A stretch of DNA of 64,000 nt from Piezodorus guildinii. Its lineage: Eukaryota; Arthropoda; Insecta; Hemiptera; Pentatomidae. The translations under genes were made by a program, and so were the position numbers. Shown here piece by piece: positions 21,786 to 33,543 of the stretch; the first letter of the stretch is position 1; each line of letters starts with the position of its first letter. Under the pieces are notes generated by a model. The model did no database searches and was not told where the DNA came from. It worked only from the letters and a program-made list of their open reading frames with translations. The stretch lies in the NCBI GenBank assembly GCA_023052935.1, contig CM041292.1, forward strand, positions 102,030,426 to 102,094,425, read 5' to 3'.

Positions 21786-23436
21786 TGAACCTAATTGATG
21801 ACAATTTTTTTTCCCCTCAAATCCCATACCTTTGTGAAATTTTAGAAATTAATATTTAGTATTATTTGATCGGTCGTATTTTTTTCTGTTGGGTGCTACA
21901 TTATGGGGAGCTGTTGCTATATTGTTTAGTTTTTTTCTGTCCATCGTTGAAAGGATGTTTTTAAGTGCAGAGGCACACTGCATTTTTGGTTCTCTATAAG
22001 GGTATATTAAAGTATGTATCCCTAATAGAGTATAATGTGCTTATACTAATGGTTCACTATCATGATAGGAGAAGAAACTGAAGGAATGTAAATGGGTAAC
22101 TTTAATCGGAGACTTCTGACAAGACCAAAAACACTATTAAATTTATCAGCCGACCTCTCTTCTCAATCCTCTATTTAGTCTTCTATTTTATTTAATAAGC
22201 CGCGAAATCAGATTGCTTAACACTCAACTTCAGTGAATTACAAGTAAATAAAAGAAAACTTGAGAGTTTACTACTATACGGTTACTTGGAAAAACCGAGA
22301 GGAACCTTTTAATTAACTGCGCATTGAAACCCTTCATCTACAATCTTGAATTTCTGAGAAGAAAACAAGTCAAAAGAAACTCTTTAATTAGTGGTTAACG
22401 CTGTCCTTCATTATTAATTTCCTTATTCAATGCTACTTATCCTCGACTTTTCCATCTTCATGAAAACGAGAGGACTTTAATTTGAATAAAACATAATTTT
22501 CATGGCAACGAATAATGTTTAAATTACTAAGTGAAATATATTTTATAGTACTTAACTACGATATATATATATATATATATTACTTTCACTTACCTGTATA
22601 TGGAATAAAAGGGAAAGTATTGCGATCTTTAAAATTTTCGAATTATCTTTTTAAACAGTTATAGAATAAGACCGAATAGTTAATAATATATAAGAATATT
22701 TAATAATAACTTCCTTTGCTCTCTTAAAATATTTATACCTAGAGACCGCGCTACACGATGAGAAAACAGGTAGGTGTAGGTTAGGTGAAATATCATACAC
22801 TCTCGCATACTTTCAACATATTATAATAAATATTCAATTACCGAATTGTCTATATTACTTCATCATTTTTTTTTACCTTTTACTGTACATAATATTTAAT
22901 TTCTTAAAATGGTGTTTCCAAATCAAATCATCAAAACACAATTCTTGAATTAGGAGCAGTAATATTGAAGGATAATATTCCTTTGGAAAGCGCAAGATTT
23001 TAGAAAAGTTATTATGCAATAAATACATTCATATAAGTATTTAGACATTTGTTATGAGCCCATAAACTTATGAAGATATGTTATTTGTAATGTTGTGATC
23101 AGGAGGTTGTGGTGATTGAGTGTTGCCAGCGTAGAGTACCTTATAGGGTATATTCTTCTATAAAGTCCTCAAGATTTTAATATTATAAGTAGAGTTAATA
23201 TAATTAATATAATGTACCAAAGCTTACACAAGCTACTAAGAAAAATAGAAAATTGTTATTAATCCACAAACTAACATTGTTAATAATTACTTTCTACTTA
23301 TAGATCATTATATGAAAATAGATGTTCTACTGTAAACTAATTGGAACTCTAACGGAAACTAAATAAAACTTTTAAAATGTATTTAGAAAATGTTCATTAA
23401 AAATGTTTAAATTAAAATTAAAACCTGTCATTTTAG
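21786..23436. other. Unassigned sequence with a complex non-repeated block
   Basis: No gene is supported. About 22100-22520 is of mixed composition and not seen elsewhere in the window; it could be conserved noncoding DNA. A short minus-strand R1 end lies at 22581-22660 (ACTTTCACTTACCTGTATAT), next to an (AT)n run at 22562-22580. The remainder is AT-rich. Confidence 0.4.
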
Positions 23437-23640
23437 TTTGATCTCGGCCTAATCACCTCCTTGCTTAGCCGTTGGCTTAAAAACATTACTGATTCTATAT
23501 GTTCTGAACTCAAGACTCCTTATGGTTGTAGTGGTGAGTTTATTTTATTTGTACTAAAAGGACCTTTGCATTTCTGTTTAAAACTGGAAAATTCGGAAAT
23601 GTTCACGATCGCGAAGTATTGCGATATCTCTCTAATTTCT
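23437..23640 (+). mobile_element. SINE-A 3' fragment joined to an R1 end fragment
   Basis: About 23445-23548 matches the 3' third of SINE-A (GGCCTAATCACCTC ... TGGTTGTAGTGG). It is followed at 23585-23625 by an R1 right-end piece (AACTGGAAAATTCGG, TTCACGATCGCGAAGTATTG). Both are truncated. Confidence 0.6.
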
Positions 23641-24167
23641 TAATTGAAAAAATAAGTCGGTGAAAATGGTGATTTTAACGTTAGGTTATAACCTTATTAA
23701 TGGCACTAATTTTCTTCTTAAAATATAAGTAATCAAAAAGGTTTGAGCACAATATTAAACTAATCAACATTCCATGAGCCACCTCAATAATGCAAGGTTA
23801 ATCGAGGTTTCCAAAATTAACAGAGTTCCATAAACAATATGGAAAATAATATGTGAGATGATCACACACACACGACTTTCCTTATTTTTTCGATTGTTCC
23901 TCGGAAATGTAGGCGCGAGTAAAATTTCCTTATTTTATATTTCTTTTTGACAATTTTATTATCTTTTTAAGTGTCCGGAATATATTTTAGAAATATTTTG
24001 TCTTTTGTGTTTAATAAGAAGCTAAAGAAAGAAAAGAAAAGTGATCCGATTTCCATGGTAAGGGAAAACTTTAAAGTTCAACGCTCCATTTCATTGGAAA
24101 TGTATACATACACGGTGTATCATAAATGTTTAGTCATATTTTGGGAGAGATACTACACCTCAAGTGG
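23641..24167. other. Unassigned sequence
   Basis: Nothing recognisable. An 82-codon frame starting at 23971 runs on into the next R1 copy and is not credible as a gene. Confidence 0.4.
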
Positions 24168-25047
24168 AAAAAAAATCTGGTGCGGGCAACACACGACTTT
24201 CACTTACCTCCATTTTTAAAATCGATAAAAAGAATTTTCAAAAACAGTTAGAGATAAAAATACGTGGAACTATTAAAGAATTAATTAAATTGAATTTCTA
24301 TAGAAACATGTGTTTCATTAAAAAATCTATTATATTATTATCTAAAATAATCAGTTAGTTTTATGTTCATTTCATCACTCTCTATTAACTTTTAAAAGCT
24401 TGTATATGAGATAATATTTTTTCCAAAATCTTTAGCTTTCCAACGGTATATCATACATGTATATTACTGCTCTTATGTTCAAAAACGAAAAATTGCATTA
24501 AAAAAATATGTTTACTGTTTTCTCCTTTAGTTGGGTATCAAATTTATTCAATTTATATATTTACCTGTTTTTTATCAGCGTTAACAAGACAATATAGTTA
24601 TTTTTATTGAATTAAAGGTACTTTAGAGGAAGAAAATTTAAAATATTGCCATTTAAGCCCTCTCAAACCATTTTAATCAGAATAAATCCTACATGATATT
24701 AAAGCCCATTAAATTTTACCTCGATATAGCGAGTTTAATCAAAATCGTCGGAACCGTTTTCGAGAAAATCGAAAAAAGGTGCAAAATGCATGGTATAAAG
24801 AGCCTCTTCTGGTAAGCTCATTTTGATGAAAAAAGTTTTGTCACGTCTCGGGCGTATAGTTGTCTTAAATGTGAAATTTCAGTTTCATAGGACTTACCGT
24901 TTCCACCCGGGAGTTACCAAACACACACACACACACACACACAGACCTTTTTGCGGGACTTGGTTATTTGGACTCAGGGGACCCTAAAACGTGTATTTCC
25001 GTTGAAAACTGGAATTCGAAAATTTTCACGATCGCAATACTTCCCCT

Positions 25048-25107
<60 letters not shown>

Positions 25108-25110
25108 AGT
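24168..25110 (+). repeat. R1 dispersed repeat, full-length reference copy
   Basis: Starts AAATCTGGTGCGGGCAACAC and continues through CTTTCCAACGGTATATCATA, GAGCCTCTTCTGGTAAGCTC, (AC)n at 24922-24942, GGACCCTAAAACGTGTATTT and TTCACGATCGCAATACTTCC. It ends in a long (AT)n tract (about 25050-25103) before TAGTAAGTAAAGG. This is the best copy for building a consensus. No ORF. Confidence 0.75.
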
Positions 25111-26250
25111 AAAGGTAATACGTGAAACCATTTAAGAATTAATCAAATGAAATTTATATAAAACATGTGTTTTGTTAAAAAATCTATTATATTATTATCT
25201 AAAATAATCAGTTAGTTTTATCTGCTTTTCATCACTCTCTATTAACTTTTAAAATATTGTGTATGAGATAATATTTTTTTCTAAAATCTTTAGCTTTCAA
25301 ACGGTATATCAAACATGTATATTACTGTTACGGTTTTCCTCATTACAGTAACCCTGCAATGGGTGCATTTATTTCTACGCGTACCATCTTGCAATACAAA
25401 GCGTATTTTTATTACATAATATGAATTATGTTACAGAACATTAACTGGTAATAAAAATATATAAAAAATTGTATAATAATAACTGGTAAATAAAACTAAT
25501 AAATATAAACTGATAAATTAATCATTTGTTATGACGAATTAACAAAATAATACTAACTAATTGACTAAACAAAGAAACCAGCAACAAATAATTCATTTGT
25601 TATAACTACTTAACGAAATAATACAAACTAACTAACTAATTGACTAGTATTAGTAACAGTGAAAGTAAATAAAATAAAACATGTATATTACTGTTCCTAT
25701 GTTCAAAAACACAAAGTTTTTCAAATTCGCACAACTTACATATTTATCTGTTATTTATAAATACTTACAAGATAATATGGTTATTTTTATAGAATCTACA
25801 AAATTAAAGGTACTTTAGAGAAAGAAAATTTAAAATATCGGCATTTAGGCACTGTTAAACTACTTTAACCAGTATGAAACCTACATGATGTTGAATCCTA
25901 TTAAATTTTACATTGATATAGTGAGTTTAATCAAAATTGTCGGACCCGTTTTTGAGAAAATCGAAAAAAGGTTCAAAATGCAAGGTATTAAGTGGCTCTT
26001 CTGTTAAGCTCATTTTGATGAAAAAGGTCTCGAGTATATATTTGTCTTAAATATGAACTTTCAGTTTCATAGGACTTTTTGATTCCCCCCAGGAGATACG
26101 ACACACGGACACACAGACCTTTTTGTGGGACTTGGTTATGTGGACACAGGGACTCTAAAAAGTGTATTTTCGTTGAAGAGTGGAATTCGAAAATTTTCAC
26201 GATCGCAATACTTTCCCTTAATATATATAGTAAGTGGAAGTAAAAAGCAT
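25104..26250 (+). repeat. R1 repeat with a 350-bp insertion, in tandem with the previous copy
   Basis: This copy lacks the extreme 5' end and follows directly on the previous copy across their shared AT tract. It is split by a ~350-bp insert (about 25337-25677) flanked by ACATGTATATTACTGTT on both sides, a target duplication of at least 17 bp. The insert ends in AAATAAAATAAAA, like a retroposon tail. The copy ends TATATATAGTAAGTGGAAGT at about 26241. Confidence 0.65.
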
Positions 26251-27235
26251 GACTCATAGTCCGAATGGATACGGTTAGAAAGGAAAATCAAATTCTCAGT
26301 TTTTTATTGTTATCTTTGCTTTTCACCAGATGAGCTCAAATATATCTACATGACATTTTTGAGACATCCTTTAGGCTATATAAATAAAAGCCAACAAAGC
26401 AGTTTAGGTGCCACTAATTATTTTAAAAACTTTTTGGATAACATGCGAAGGTTGTTAAATTTGATACAGTTAACATATATCAGCACTTCAAAAAAAAAAA
26501 AAAAAAAATGGTCAGGTGTCTAAAATAATACCCATAGAAATGAATACATTTAATTTTTTTTTAATGAAATAATTTCTTTCTATATGAGCTTGGATTCTCA
26601 TAACTTTAGAACTACAAGTATTCAAATTAAATTCCTACTTTTAAGCTTTATTAGGTATTATTATTGAAGATAATATAAGTATAAGGAATACCTTTCCATA
26701 CACGAAGTATTTTAACAAAGCATTCAAACTAGTAACTAGAAACCCAAAATTAAAAATTTAGACGAGCATGAAAACCATGTCTCGTATTTCCCGCTAGTGG
26801 AGTTGGAGAGTTAAACTGAAATTGCTCCTGAATTCCGACACATGGCAAATGGTAACGAAGTCGTATCAACTTGAAGAGGATTGTTAATGAAACCCAGCAT
26901 TTAGCTGGAGAATGGGCAAAATTTGAATTAAACTTACCCTCGTCCTCAATGGGATCTACGTTCATATAAGACAATTTGTTTAATTATTATAAATATTTAT
27001 AATAATTAAATATCCTTCAATTAGAAAATTTAATTTCACCAAGAAATCCAACGTGTTCCTTGAAACAAATTGATATTACCAGTTTACGTTTGGTAGCAAA
27101 ATTAATACTAAACCTTTTAAAAAGTTCAAAAAAAAATCTATAAAGTTACTACTGAAAATCTAAAGACAAAAATTATTAAATAAATAATAAAATAAGTTTA
27201 TGGACCTATTTTCACTATACAATAACTTATGGAAC
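26251..27235. other. Unassigned sequence
   Basis: No gene is supported. About 26740-26970 is mixed-composition DNA with an open minus-strand frame (26750-26974) in which I recognise no domain; it may be noncoding. The rest is AT-rich. Confidence 0.4.
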
Positions 27236-27639
27236 TTTGTTTGTTAACATTATTTTTTTTTAATCTTGCGATTCTTACGGTATATTAAAGATATATTAGG
27301 AATATGTGTTATGACCATAAAAAAACATTTTTTTCTGATTTAGTTAATAGCTAAATTCATTCATGCGCACTATTGTCTTATCGATGGTAAAGAGAAATAA
27401 TAAATTTTATAACCGACATAATTAAAGGCAATTTAGAGTAGGAAATTTAAGTTCTGTCCACCATTTTATATCGACATAGTGAATTTAAAGAAATTCGTAA
27501 AAAGGTACTAAATAAATTACGCCTTCCGGTAATCTGATTTTGGGAAAAAACGCTGTTTTTCAAATACATATTGTAAATATATAACTTCCTACGCGTTTAT
27601 CACATACACACACAGACCATTTCGGGAGACGTCTTTGTA

Positions 27640-28537
27640 TTGGGTTGATGCAAAATTAATGCAGGTTTCCTCTATTGCAATATCTTAATTCCAATTGTGT
27701 AAACAAAGCTAATCCTAACATTGATCATTATTATACCAAAACAAACCTTATCTAATACCCTCTCTTTCACCATGAATTTGTTTAGTAAAATCGTTTTGTT
27801 CAGTGTGTTTAAAGGTCTTGAATCGAAAATGTCAAAGTGCGATTTTCGTCAAATTTATTTTTGCTAATTTAAATTAAATTAGCAGCGCTGCGCAAACGGC
27901 TAGTAATATTAATGAAGTGTGGGGTCAGGGGGCTATTAATGAGTGCACGGTGCAGCGTTGGTTCCAGAAGTTTCGCAGAGGAGATTTCGACCTCGAAGAC
28001 AAGGAAGGTCGGGGCCGTCATCTTGCTCTGGACAACGATCAGCTGAGGTCAAAAGTGGAAGAAGACCCAACCAAAACCACACGAGAAATGGCGGCGGAAC
28101 TCGGAACTCAAAAATTGCAACGTCTTTGCCCAGCATTGATGAATCGGAAGGGGCCGATCCTGCTCCACGATAACACCAGACCACACGTTGCACAACCAAC
28201 GCTTCGACCACTGCACGAGTTGAGCTACGAAGTTCTCCAACATCCGCCTTATTCACCTGACCTCTCTCCTACAGACTTCCACTTTTTCAGGCATCTGGAC
28301 AACTTTTTGAGGGAGAAAAATTTTCAAAACCAGGACGACATTGAATTCTTTTCGTGATTTCATTGAGTCCAGGGATTCGGATTTTTTTTCTGGTGGAATA
28401 AGAAAGCTTGTTGAACGTTGGCAAAAGTGCATTGATTCAGATGGAAATTATTTTGATTAAATATATATGGTTAAAGTAAAGATATGGCGTATTTACAATA
28501 CCTACTAAAAACCTGCATTAATTTTGCATCAACCCAA
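27640..28537 (+). mobile_element. mariner element, cecropia/Hsmar1-like, internally deleted
   Basis: An 898-bp element with perfect 29-bp terminal inverted repeats (27640-27668 and 28509-28537), starting TTGGGTTGATGCAAAATTAA, flanked by TA on both sides. Full mariners are about 1.3 kb, so roughly 0.4 kb is missing. TIRs and residual protein resemble the subfamily that includes Hsmar1/SETMAR. With both ends intact it could still be moved in trans by a related transposase. Confidence 0.92.
27829..28460 (+). pseudogene. mariner transposase remnant
   Basis: ATG 27829 begins the N-terminus (SKCDFRQIYF), but a stop and a frameshift follow. The open part, 27917-28357, has the paired-like HTH linker region (TVQRWFQKFRRGDFDLEDKE). 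It then jumps from AELGTQ straight to KLQRLCPALMNRKGPILLHD, so the first catalytic Asp region is deleted. The last two catalytic Asps are present, in LLHDNTRPH and SPTDFHFF, exactly 34 residues apart as in D,D34D mariners. After TGA 28355 another frame continues the C-terminus to about 28460 (ending GNYFD). Non-functional. Confidence 0.88.
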
Positions 28538-28630
28538 TATTGATTCAGGGTACGTTGGAAAATAAAATTCGAAAATTTTAACGATCGAAATACTTTGCCT
28601 TACTTTATATTTCAATAAGTGAATGTGCAA

Positions 28631-29087
28631 ATGATCAAAATTATATACATACAAGTCTGGTAAAAAGTTTGAAACTACCTTTAGGTTTCATTACTTAATC
28701 TTTTTGAATTTTTTTCGGCACTAGAAAAAGCAGAACAAAATAGAAAATCCTCACGCGTCTCCATTGGGTAAACACGAGTCTTATAGAAAATAAGCGTACC
28801 ATCGTAAAGCCCTCCTAACGTATTAGGTTACTTGGAATTTTTTTTAATCAATATTGTTTCTCGTTTTTATTGGCTATGTTCTTTTTATATATTACCGTCA
28901 AATATTATTTCAAAACTGTTCATATTTAAAATTTTAATTTTTCACATGTTTTTCTTCTTGTTTAACTTTGGATTACTTGTTTATTTTCTTTTTATTGTCT
29001 TCAAATATTCTCATTCTAGTATTCTCATCTTAATATTATGTTTGTTTCCATTATATCAATATGTTCTAAACACGGAAGATCTCATTT
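28631..29087. other. AT-rich sequence
   Basis: A hydrophobic 85-codon frame at 28832-29089 arises from T-rich DNA and is unlikely to be a gene. Nothing else recognised. Confidence 0.4.
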
Positions 29088-29357
29088 AATTATTAAGGTT
29101 GATTTAGGGCTGAATAATTCTTCCATTATTTGAGTTGAGGACAAAGATCTGAGCAATACTCTTGCTCAGATCTGAACTGTTTAGAATTTGACTTCATTTT
29201 ATATTTTTTTACCTGGCTGAAGGTGTGACTAGTAAAATGTTGGATTACAGAATATATAACGAGACTTCTGAAGATGGGAGAATATCCCGAAACGTCATGA
29301 AATAAATGATCAGTATTAATGGAAGAATTATTCAGCCCTAAATCAACCTTAATAATT
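29088..29357. mobile_element. Small inverted-repeat element with hammerhead-like core
   Basis: The ends are inverted repeats of about 40 bp (from AATTATTAAGGTTGATTTAG at 29088 to its complement ending 29357). TTAA lies just outside GGTTGATTTAGGGC at 29093-29096 and 29349-29352, so a piggyBac-like TTAA or a 3-bp TWA duplication are both possible. Inside is a perfect 12-bp hairpin (AGATCTGAGCAA / TTGCTCAGATCT, 29145-29173). Near 29268-29304 there is CTGAAGA, a GGGA/TCCC stem, then GAAACGTC, resembling the core of small hammerhead ribozymes known from Penelope-like elements. No protein is encoded. Confidence 0.65.
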
Positions 29358-30520
29358 TGTTTCCATATTTTATTACTGTCATCTTATTAGCATTTTAATT
29401 TAAGTTTGTTTCCATATTGCATTACTGTCAACATATAATTGAACCTAACTTAATATTAATTTTCTAATTAATAATTGGTTGTTATCTTGTTTCTGCTATC
29501 CCTGGTGAAAACCCACAATGTAGGCCGAAACGTCGGCACACAATTACAATAAGCATTATTTGTTAATGTTTCTTTTTTTTTTATGACCGCACTCCCAACC
29601 ATTTTCCTTATCTAATATTTTTAACTGTCAACAAAACTCCATCATTACAGTAATAATTGATTCATAAAAAAAATAAAGAAAATTATGCCCATATAGTAAA
29701 AAACAAAACAATCCTAATGGGTTTAAATAACGTAAAACAGGCAGGATAAATAATTACTAATTAGCTTTAACTTCGATCGTTAATTTAATACTTATAATCT
29801 TCAATAGATTTTCCGCAGCATTACCCAATCATAAACCGCAGCTTCTTTCATTTGAAGGCTAAAATTGCGGGAGATTCCTTGGCCCACGGGAGACAATAGC
29901 CCCTACTTGTTCACTGACCTTTCTGAAAAATTCAATTTTCATACCAGGGATAATGGGGAGGGGAGAATGGCCGGATTGGCAGCTCCCTTAACGAGTTACA
30001 GAAGAGATTTTTCCACAATAGGGCGTAATTTTCCATTAGCTCCGGCTTAAAAAGTTGCCTAATTTAGGTTAGGGACACGTGAAAAACCTCGTTTGCCACT
30101 AAATTCGGGTTGGTAATGAACTGAAATTTAATAAAAATTCTTTTTAATTTTGGGTGGAAGTAATCAAGAAAATTTTAAAACCTCGGTAATTCAAATAAGG
30201 ATAAAATGTACATTTATTATTAATTATTAAGATTAAGCGGATAATTTAATTTGGCTTTTTTAAATTGCATTTTCTATTTATCAAGAGTAATTGCTTTATT
30301 CATTGAATATAATTAAAACAATATCAGCTACATTTTTTAAAATATATTTAATTCATAAAATTCATAATAAAATACATTTTTTAATATATCCCTATGCGCT
30401 TATCTGTGCATATTAAGGGTTTTAAATTAAATATTTTCTCACCGTATATCGCTACTTCAACAGTTACTAGAAAAACGTTCAAATTATCCACTTAACTACA
30501 AAAAAATAATCTACACGACA
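29358..30520. other. Unassigned sequence
   Basis: Position 29519 onward contains GGCCGAAACGTCGGC, another motif of the GAAACGTC type. About 29820-30090 is a GC-richer, apparently single-copy block with a 61-codon open frame lacking recognisable domains. It may be a conserved noncoding element. The rest is AT-rich. Confidence 0.35.
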
Positions 30521-30529
30521 TTTAATCTG

Positions 30530-30780
30530 GATTTAGGGAATTCAGCTTTAATGTTACATATCTTGCTGAACTGGCTCCTTCCATGACAAACTCCATTTCC
30601 ATTCTTGCCCAATCGTTTTTATCCCAGCATTCCTGATTATCGTCCGAGGCGTTTGAAAAGAAAATGGACCCGAGATCTTCTCGTTTAGTATATATTCTGA
30701 GTCCTGCCAATGGGTAGTTTTTTTACAAGTCTGGTTCACGTCTACTGTTTGATGTCGATTTACTAGTTGTGTTCTGTTAC
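30530..30780 (+). repeat. Repeat D copy
   Basis: Shares CCATGACAAACTCCATTTCC, CGAGGCGTTTGAAAAGAA and CGAGATCTTCTCGTTTAG-like blocks with 6540-6750, and is inverted relative to 36150-36280. Overlapping minus-strand frames here are not conserved between copies. Confidence 0.55.
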
Positions 30781-30923
30781 AATAGTTGTAAATATTAGTA
30801 TTAAATAATAAAAAAAACTTTAGTCATTATTTTCAACATTCCTTATACAGCAGCTGCCATTTTCATCCCTTTTAATTCTATTTTCCATCCGATCTATATA
30901 TATATATATTATAATATATATAT

Positions 30924-30965
<42 letters not shown>

Positions 30966-33180
30966 ATAACTTCATCTGCGGTGTAAAACAAAGCAGCGGT
31001 GGATATTGCATTGAAGAAAAAACAGCACCGTAAAAAAAATTACAAAGTATAAAAAAAGTATATATAGATATATCCTACGGGCTTTCCTTCTCTCCCGCGC
31101 AATGATATTCATATTTTTTAAATGAATTAATTAAAAAAATTTTATTTCATATAAATATACCTGCTAGCACTAGGTATTGTATTATGTACATTCACAACAA
31201 TATCAATCCTTTATTATTAAATTTATATGGATTCTTTCCTTATTATGTCACAAACTAAGTTCATCCAGAAGTCGTAACTGACATATGATACGTTTCATGG
31301 CAAAGATAGACAAAATTTTAAGGATTTGAGGAAGTAAAGATTGAATCTAGTGAGAAGGTGTGAAAATAAACTTTGTCATGGTGGAAAGGTACACGGTTTT
31401 GGCAGAATGCACCTTAGAGACCAATAGTCATTATAGATGATTTTATTTGTAACTAAATAAGAAACATTAGTGATATTAAGACAGATTTCGGATTGTAAGG
31501 ATTGAATATTAGAAGGATTCTATGGTGTAGAGGAGTATAAAAACTAAACTCTAAAGTTCAAGCCTTATGATTGTCATTTGAATAAGCCTTTTGTAGGAGA
31601 AGCTTGAAGTGATAAAGAAGTTAAACTTTAAGTGTACAATATACATCTCTTATCATTCGATAATAGTCAATAATAATTTTTACTGTTCCTGAATCTTTAG
31701 GATGCATTTTGATGGTATTAAATTTTCAGTTATTATTATAGAAACTTATGTTTAAAATAAATAAACGATATTTTAACAGTTTACTTGCTTGATACGAAAA
31801 CCATTAATAAAAGATGGATGAGATATCTGTTTTCCTGAATTACAAAAACGAAATTATCAAGGGGCAGAAGTCTTACTGAGAACTACCATCCTTCCCTTTC
31901 TAGAATAAATGATTCCACTTTTCAGTTATTTAAAGGTTATCCTCCGTTTAGACCTTGTCCTTAATTTCATTGGAATCCACTGTATTGTGAATTTTAATCG
32001 CAGAATGTTCCTACATCTCACCATCAGTATTCCTTTTTTATGTTTTAATAAATGATCCTTTCTCTCATGGAGCTAAGAAACTATAATTACAATAATTATA
32101 ACAAGACATAAATTTTTCTCATCCAACTTCATTATTTTTAACTTTTTGAAATTTCATATACTATCGCAAAAGAAAAGAAGCTAAAATATTCATCCAAATT
32201 TTCGGAATTGCTGGATATGCTATCCCGTTGAGAAAAGATTTACTAAAAATGTAACAAGAATGAGTAATGTAATTATTGAAATAGCCATCCTATAAAGTTA
32301 ATGAGAAACACACAAATATGTCATCTCGGGAGTCCATTACCTATTAATGGATTTGCAATTATATTAATTGCTATAGTACTAAATAAACGAGACGGCTCCA
32401 ATCATCCTCTGAGAGCTGTTGTACGATGTTATTTACAGGTTTCTTTTTAAAAAAATAAATGGTATGGTTAATAATACCTTGATGAAATAATGATTTTTGT
32501 TTAATAATAATTTTTTTTTTTTTTTTTTAGCTAGAAGGTATGAAAAAGAAATTTTGACTGGTCACAGTTTTTTTTTTTTCTTTTCCCACGCTTTTTAAAG
32601 ACGTGCAATTATGATCAAACAAGTTAAAAAGATATAAATATTGGTTTTATTATTATATTTGATGATAAATTACCCATACAAATTTTTATAACCCAAAATA
32701 AATTTATATTAATAACTGTGAGAAATCAAAATGAATGTGTTTGTGGATATTTTCAAATATTTCAAAATCACACATCTTAGGAAAAATCGGTTTATTATTT
32801 TACTATTATAATAATTTATATTTTAAATATCGTTGAAATAGAAATAAGTAACTAAACTATTTTAATTGGAGTACAATAATAATAATTAAACAATTCTTAA
32901 GCGTTAAGTTTACTGTATTAGGACGTAAAATTGTACTTATAATCAATAAAGTGGGGATTAAGATTCGGCCTATTTTAATATGGATAGTCATAATTTGACA
33001 TATTTTTATAATTAGGGCTATCAAATATTAAAACCATATTGAGCAATGTTTTATATCAATTATACTGTATATTTATTAACATCGAACTGATAATTCAATT
33101 GTATTGTAAATTTATATTTCTTTTATTTTTAACAGTTTAAAATTAAGATTAAATTAAGTCAAGATTATATACGACCGACC
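30781..33180. other. Unassigned AT-rich region with (AT)n tract
   Basis: An interrupted (AT)n microsatellite spans 30893-30958. No coding region is supported over the remaining ~2.2 kb. A CNE-like block lies at 32330-32420 and T runs at 32511-32529. Confidence 0.4.
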
Positions 33181-33525
33181 ATTGTCAATTGTATTTGGAT
33201 GAATGCAATTTAAAGACTAACAGAAAATGGTGTTGTCCATATTGTCGACTCTGACCAAACCTGTTAAGGGTACTACCATTGCTGATCGCCTTCAGAACCG
33301 AAATTCACCAAGTTTAAGGAATGTAAGTATTAAATCTGTATTAAGGTACTATAATATCCATCTGTATGTTTAACATTAATTTATTGATAAACATGGAATT
33401 TTGAATACAATTCTTGAACAAAGTGATTTATGGGATATCAAGTCAGGAGATAAAGCTCTCACAGTTTATGCTGTGGAAAATGAAGCGGTTGAAAAAATAG
33501 AAAATAATATAAAATGTGTATGATG
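33180..33525 (+). other. Possible exon-like or gag-like fragments
   Basis: From ATG 33227 a frame of about 48 codons is open in AAAATGG context. It contains an in-frame GTAAGT at about 33322 that would be a good splice donor. Another frame upstream reads KWCCPYC, a zinc-binding-like motif. Further on, 33415-33521 reads LEQSDLWDIKSGDKALTV, reminiscent of the N-terminal gag of copia elements. These readings conflict, and none is long enough to settle the matter. Confidence 0.2.
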
Positions 33526-33543
33526 AGTAAGTTTCACATATAG

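Larger units (their letters stand above)
27236..28630 (+). repeat. R1 repeat split by the mariner insertion
   Basis: Divergent R1 left and middle parts run to 27639 (ending ACACACAGACC and GGGAGACGTC). R1 resumes after 28539 with AAATAAAATTCGAAAATTTT, ACGATCGAAATACTTTGCC and ends near 28625. This proves that the mariner inserted into an existing R1 copy. Confidence 0.65.

Noticed and set aside
27936..28256. Minus-strand ORFs over the mariner
   Set aside because: Shadows of the transposase remnant; no family resemblance.
28832..29089. 85-codon hydrophobic ORF suggestive of a membrane protein
   Set aside because: T-rich DNA gives Phe/Leu/Ile-rich frames by chance; no signal or conservation evidence.
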